The translations under genes were made by a program, and so were the position numbers. 17,891 nucleotides of DNA. Source: Chrysochromulina tobinii. Its lineage: Eukaryota; Haptophyta; Prymnesiales; Chrysochromulinaceae. Positions 15,261 through 17,891 of the stretch are shown here, one piece after another (the stretch's first letter is position 1; each line of letters opens with the position of its first letter). The notes under the pieces were generated by a model. That model was not told the DNA's origin and did no database searches. It was given only the letters and a program-made list of their open reading frames with translations. The stretch is from NCBI GenBank assembly GCA_001275005.1, contig JWZX01002549.1, forward strand, positions 1 through 17,891. The letters are read 5' to 3'.

Positions 15261-16022
15261 ATGCTCGCCCTAACTCTTGCCATGCTCGCCAACCACGACA
15301 ACGTGGACACTCGTTCCGCAACCTACATGGAATGCGGCTCGGCGCCATTATGCGGCGTGCTCGTCCTGCAAACAGGCCTTGGACCTGGCACCTACCACCA
15401 CTCTAACCCCCTTGTGCACGGCCTCTGGCCTGAGACGGGTCAGTACGGCACGTCGCAGTGCATCCGCCCGTCCGAGTCCACGGCCGACCCGACCATTACG
15501 TACCCGTGCTACGCTCAGCCCGACGAGCCGGATCCGGTTGGCTTCGAGACGCATGAGTGGGAGAAGCACGGTGAGTGTGCGGGCGTGAAGAGCGCGGCCG
15601 ACTATTTCGACCAAGTCTGCAGCCTCAGCAGCATTCCAATCCAGATCATGACAGCCACTCGCAAGGCCGGAACCGCCGACCTCGCATCGTACGGCGCCGC
15701 CCTCGAGGCGGCGGGCTTCCCGGTCTTCGAGCTCGATCAGGAGAACTCGCAGGTGTACCTGTCGGCATGTGCGGGCTCTGACGGCCTTTGGATCCTCGCG
15801 AACTTGAGCGACTTCTCGACGAAATGCCCGGGCTCGGGCCCCGGACCAGGCCCCTCGCCCACGCCGCCGGCCCAGTGCCTGCCCAACACCCACGGGCCGC
15901 CGTGCACCACAGACGATGAGTGCCACTATCCGGGCTGCGTGCGCTGTGCGAATAGCGGCTTCTGCACCAACGTGCCAAAAGAAATGATCCTCGCGCCATT
16001 GCGAGCGTCCGCGGCTCTCTAA
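15261..16022 (+). CDS. Secreted RNase T2 with a cysteine-rich C-terminal module
   Basis: The 253-residue protein carries both active-site signatures of RNase T2, acid endoribonucleases that cut single-stranded RNA through a 2',3'-cyclic phosphate and act in vacuoles or outside the cell. CAS I is 'VHGLWPE' (His53) and CAS II 'HEWEKHGEC' (98-106, with His98, Glu99, Lys102, His103), so the catalytic residues are intact. A short hydrophobic start (MLALTLAMLA) suggests a signal peptide, and in-frame residues before the ATG are also hydrophobic. After residue 190 a Gly/Pro linker (GSGPGPGPSPTPP) leads to a 30-residue segment with six cysteines, CLPN...CTTDDEC...GCVRC...GFC (about 206-235), probably disulfide-linked. 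This module is not part of the T2 fold. The gene is divergent from GT25 and convergent with GPx. Confidence 0.92.
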   Translation: MLALTLAMLANHDNVDTRSATYMECGSAPLCGVLVLQTGLGPGTYHHSNPLVHGLWPETGQYGTSQCIRPSESTADPTITYPCYAQPDEPDPVGFETHEWEKHGECAGVKSAADYFDQVCSLSSIPIQIMTATRKAGTADLASYGAALEAAGFPVFELDQENSQVYLSACAGSDGLWILANLSDFSTKCPGSGPGPGPSPTPPAQCLPNTHGPPCTTDDECHYPGCVRCANSGFCTNVPKEMILAPLRASAAL

Positions 16023-16347
16023 GTATACATTCATTCTCGTCTAAGGAGTCCACCAACGAGAAGAAGTCCATGGCATGATTTATAACGATCTGCACATCTC
16101 CTTGACCTTGTTCGCGTGCAACATCGCTCTGTTCGCGGTCAGTCCGTCAGCGTGTCCGGGCAGTCGGGGTCGCCCCCCCCCCATTATTGGTCCTCTAAAT
16201 TATATAAACGTAGCGATGCACCCAGCTGCGCAAAATAGTTACGAACCGAACGCGTTTAGCCCCCCTAGCGCCTAGCGTTTTAATAACATAATAAGTTCAT
16301 CTAAATTTCTAAATAGGTAAATTATTTTCACCGCACAAGTGTCGTCA

Positions 16348-16411
16348 CCGATCACCGTTGTCGAGTAGCTAGCTAGCGCCTGTAGTCTGTGCCCCGTGGT
16401 GAGGTGATCGG
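16348..16411. repeat. Inverted repeat, 9-bp perfect arms
   Basis: CCGATCACC at 16348-16356 and GGTGATCGG at 16403-16411 are exact reverse complements separated by 46 bp. The centre contains GTAGCTAGCTAGC, itself self-complementary. It could be a structured RNA, the remains of a small mobile element, or chance. Confidence 0.55.
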
Positions 16412-16593
16412 ACGTCGACGTGACACATACCTCATACCAACGAAAGTTTTAATCACGAACACGAATACGATAAACGAAACTCGAAAGTTCAGAAGCAGAT
16501 AATGGTTAAATGCGACCAGACGCGAACTCGAAAGAGCAAAGACAGACTGACAGAGGCAATGTGGGGGACAGAGGTCCAATGTTGAGCCCTGGC

Positions 16594-16796
16594 TGTCGAG
16601 CTGTCGAGCTGTCGAGGCTCCGTCAAGCCGCTGTCGAGGCCGTTGTCGAGGCCTTGCCTGTCGAGCCTTGTCGAGCCTGTCGAGGAGCTGTCGAGCCTGT
16701 CAAGACTGACTCCATGTGCCTGCGCGTCGAGCTGTCGAGAAGCTGTCGAGTTCCCGGTCGAGTTTCTCTGCTCTTAGTCCGAATGCAGAGGTCGAG
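16594..16796. repeat. Cluster of dispersed TGTCGAG repeats
   Basis: About eleven exact TGTCGAG copies, plus several one-base variants (CGTCGAG, GGTCGAG, TGTCAAG), lie within about 200 bp. The first three are spaced by exactly 8 bp; the rest have irregular spacing. Each unit holds the palindrome TCGA. A related perfect inverted repeat CTCGACC-G-GGTCGAG occurs at 17780-17794. Confidence 0.8.
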
Positions 16797-16906
16797 ACAC
16801 AGTGTGCGATCAACTGTAGTTTTTTTTAGGACGCGTTCCCAATCCTGGTCACCTCCTACCCTCAGTCAGCGCACGGACCAGCAGAATGTGCTAGTACCCT
16901 GCATCA

Positions 16907-16994
16907 GGCTCGCACACACGTGCCTCCGCCGCTTGCGCCGAGAAGGCGATCGCGCTTCTCGTTATGCGCAGCGGCATCATTTTGTGTAGCAGCC
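16907..16994 (-). promoter_or_regulatory. SECIS element in the 3' UTR of the GPx gene
   Basis: Reading the minus strand, helix I is TACACA (16988-16983) with TGTGTG (16918-16913), extended by GGCT (16994-16991) with AGCC (16910-16907). The core is ATGA (16980-16977) opposite GGAG (16927-16924), which places tandem G-A and A-G pairs as in known SECIS elements. Helix II is GCCGC-T-GCGC with GCGC-AA-GCGGC. The unpaired ATAA at 16965-16962 puts the required AA 13 nt after ATGA. An upper stem CGAGAAG/CTTCTCG caps it, as in form-2 SECIS. It begins 63 bases after the GPx stop. The element recruits SBP2 and EFsec so that UGA is read as selenocysteine. The fold was drawn by eye. Confidence 0.85.
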
Positions 16995-17043
16995 GAATAT
17001 GTGCTTGAGAGTTGGGCGCAGACTATGTGTGGTAACCCACATC

Positions 17044-17599
17044 TTACATCAGAGCGCTGATCTGCTCCGGGGTGGGCGCGTTGCGAATCGACGTGCGGCT
17101 CGCTGGAACACCCAATTTGTCGAAAAGGAAAATTCCATCAAAGTTCCACTGCACGTCACTGAACACGGGAGACGACCGGCGATTCAGTATGTGCGATGAG
17201 CAGATGGTATGCGCGGGCCACGCGTTCCATGCACGTGCCGCACCCGGGAAACTTTGCCTTGGCAAGAGCCCAAATTGGATGGGTGGAAGGTCCGTTCATA
17301 TCGCTCTTGGCAAACATCTTGCACCCCGGAGCGTTTGTTGGCAGCCCTTTCTTAACGCAGAAATCGGCAGCCTGATCCGCTGGAAGTTCTTGCCCACCAA
17401 ACTGGTCGCATGGGAAGAGCAAGATTTCGAGCTTCTCACCGAACGCTTGGTGCAGCTCGAGGGCCATCTTGTAGCCCTTGCTTGTTGCGCCTCACCGCGA
17501 AGCCACGTTCATGGCAAGCGCCGGCTTCCCCGCGATCGACTTCATGTCGAGCTCGCTACCGTCGATCAGCTTCTGGGCCCCGAGGTCAAAGATGGACAT
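17044..17599 (-). CDS. Selenoprotein glutathione peroxidase (Sec encoded by TGA), two exons
   Basis: Exons 17599-17244 and 17158-17044 encode 156 residues if the in-frame TGA at 17494-17492 is read as selenocysteine. GPx reduces hydrogen or lipid peroxides with glutathione or thioredoxin. The protein reads 'MSIFDLGAQKLIDGSELDM', then 'ALAMNVASR-Sec-GATSKGY' (Sec36), 'EILLFPCDQFGGQELP' (58-73), 'KSDMNGPSTHPIW' (98-110), and after the splice 'DVQWNFDGIFLFDK' (120-133). The catalytic tetrad Sec36, Gln70, Trp123, Asn124 is complete. The same frame continues on both sides of the TGA with no shift, at the exact position where other GPx have Sec or Cys. The length fits small, monomeric GPx4-like forms. 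The ATG at 17599 starts at the family's usual N-terminus; the frame stays open upstream, so an added targeting exon is possible. The gene is convergent with RNase T2. Confidence 0.88.
17159..17243 (-). other. Intron of the GPx gene (85 bp)
   Basis: On the minus strand the donor is TTTCCCGG|GTGCGG and the acceptor GTGTTCAG|TGACGT, a phase-2 junction that encodes AKFPG|DVQWNFDG. This joins the two conserved GPx blocks in the right spacing. Without splicing the frame ends after 27 unrelated residues. Confidence 0.88.
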
Positions 17600-17891
17600 G
17601 ATGGAGCAGTGATCGAAGTTGCGATCGAAGGGCGGTGAGTCGGAAGCTTGTGGGTCAAGGAGGAAATTGCTTGGAAACTGCTGAGAGGAAACTGCACATG
17701 TGAACACATTTTGAAGGAGTTACCCAAGAGGTGCCTCCTAGATTTCCTTGGCACTCAGGAAGCAGCACTTCCACCCGACCTCGACCGGGTCGAGCTTGCA
17801 CAGACATCAGCAATTGGGTCTTAGTGAGAAATCATGGATTTGAACCATAACATCATGGAAGTCATAAATGCAGAAGAGCTCGTCACAATGA
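17600..17891. other. 5' flank of the GPx gene, no gene recognised
   Basis: On the minus strand the frame upstream of the GPx ATG is open to about 17707 and contains CAG sites that could be 3' splice acceptors (for instance CACATGTGCAG ending at 17695), so an upstream exon encoding a targeting peptide is possible. CTCGACC-G-GGTCGAG at 17780-17794 is a perfect inverted repeat. No other gene was seen before the window ends. Confidence 0.4.

Larger units (their letters stand above)
16023..16906. other. Long intergenic region with an A/T-rich island and repeats
   Basis: No coding gene was found here. A hairpin TTCTCGT (16034-16040) / ACGAGAA (16056-16062) lies 11 bp after the RNase T2 stop. A run of ten C's is at 16173-16182. 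From about 16190 to 16510 the DNA is distinctly A/T-rich against a GC-rich background, with TATATAAA near 16200. A perfect palindrome ACGTCGACGT is at 16412-16421. The right part is dominated by TGTCGAG repeats, and its end is probably GPx 3' flank. Confidence 0.5.

Noticed and set aside
16510-16989. A plus-strand 159-codon open frame across the TGTCGAG cluster
   Set aside because: It consists of the repeat and runs through the SECIS on the other strand, with no protein-like composition.
17156-17494. The GPx-like fragments as a pseudogene broken by a stop
   Set aside because: The only stop is TGA at the exact Sec position, the frame is preserved, the tetrad is intact, the intron is clean and a SECIS is present.
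17834-17848. A tRNA T-arm (minus-strand GGTTCAAATCC with flanking pairs)
   Set aside because: No acceptor-stem partner, D-arm or anticodon arm is found at the right distances before the window ends.

Overview
The window looks like a compact, GC-rich nuclear region from a unicellular eukaryote, most likely an alga; a haptophyte or similar group is my guess and no marker here proves it. The eukaryotic evidence is direct: a full myosin, an NSUN2-type tRNA methyltransferase and a GT25 enzyme broken by spliceosomal introns, and a glutathione peroxidase (GPx) whose catalytic residue is an in-frame TGA with a eukaryotic-type SECIS element in its 3' UTR. All four introns found begin GTG (GTGAGG, GTGCGT, GTGCTT, GTGCGG) and end CAG. 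Third codon positions are strongly G/C. Genes are close together, and three pairs are divergent with only 109-198 bp between starts.

Layout from left to right. 320-1681 (-) is an exostosin-like GT47 glycosyltransferase. It is divergent from 1795-4343 (+), an NSUN2/Trm4-like RNA m5C methyltransferase with one 305-bp intron that is mostly a 12-bp minisatellite. 4433-5050 (+) is an unrecognised 205-aa protein. 5367-6539 (+) is an EngB/YihA-type GTPase with an N-terminal leader and an RG-rich tail. 6923-7540 (-) is an SR-rich protein with a ubiquitin/SUMO-like domain. It is divergent from 7650-9296 (+), an unknown membrane protein with 31-residue repeats and a Q15 tract. 9568-13503 (-) is a 1311-aa myosin in one exon, ending in two predicted membrane helices. 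13862-15062 (-) is a three-exon GT25 glycosyltransferase, divergent from 15261-16022 (+), a secreted RNase T2 with an extra cysteine-rich C-terminal module. 17044-17599 (-) is a two-exon selenoprotein GPx with its SECIS at 16907-16994.

There is no sign that these genes form one pathway; the mixture is what is expected of a gene-dense protist chromosome. GT47, GT25 and RNase T2 are secretory-pathway enzymes, while NSUN2 and EngB act on tRNA and on ribosome assembly. The strongest discoveries are the GPx selenoprotein with its SECIS, which a standard gene caller would split at the TGA, and the myosin with a C-terminal transmembrane pair. Several repeat structures are also recorded: the intronic minisatellite with a duplicated exon edge, a TGTCGAG-rich cluster, and perfect inverted repeats in intergenic DNA.
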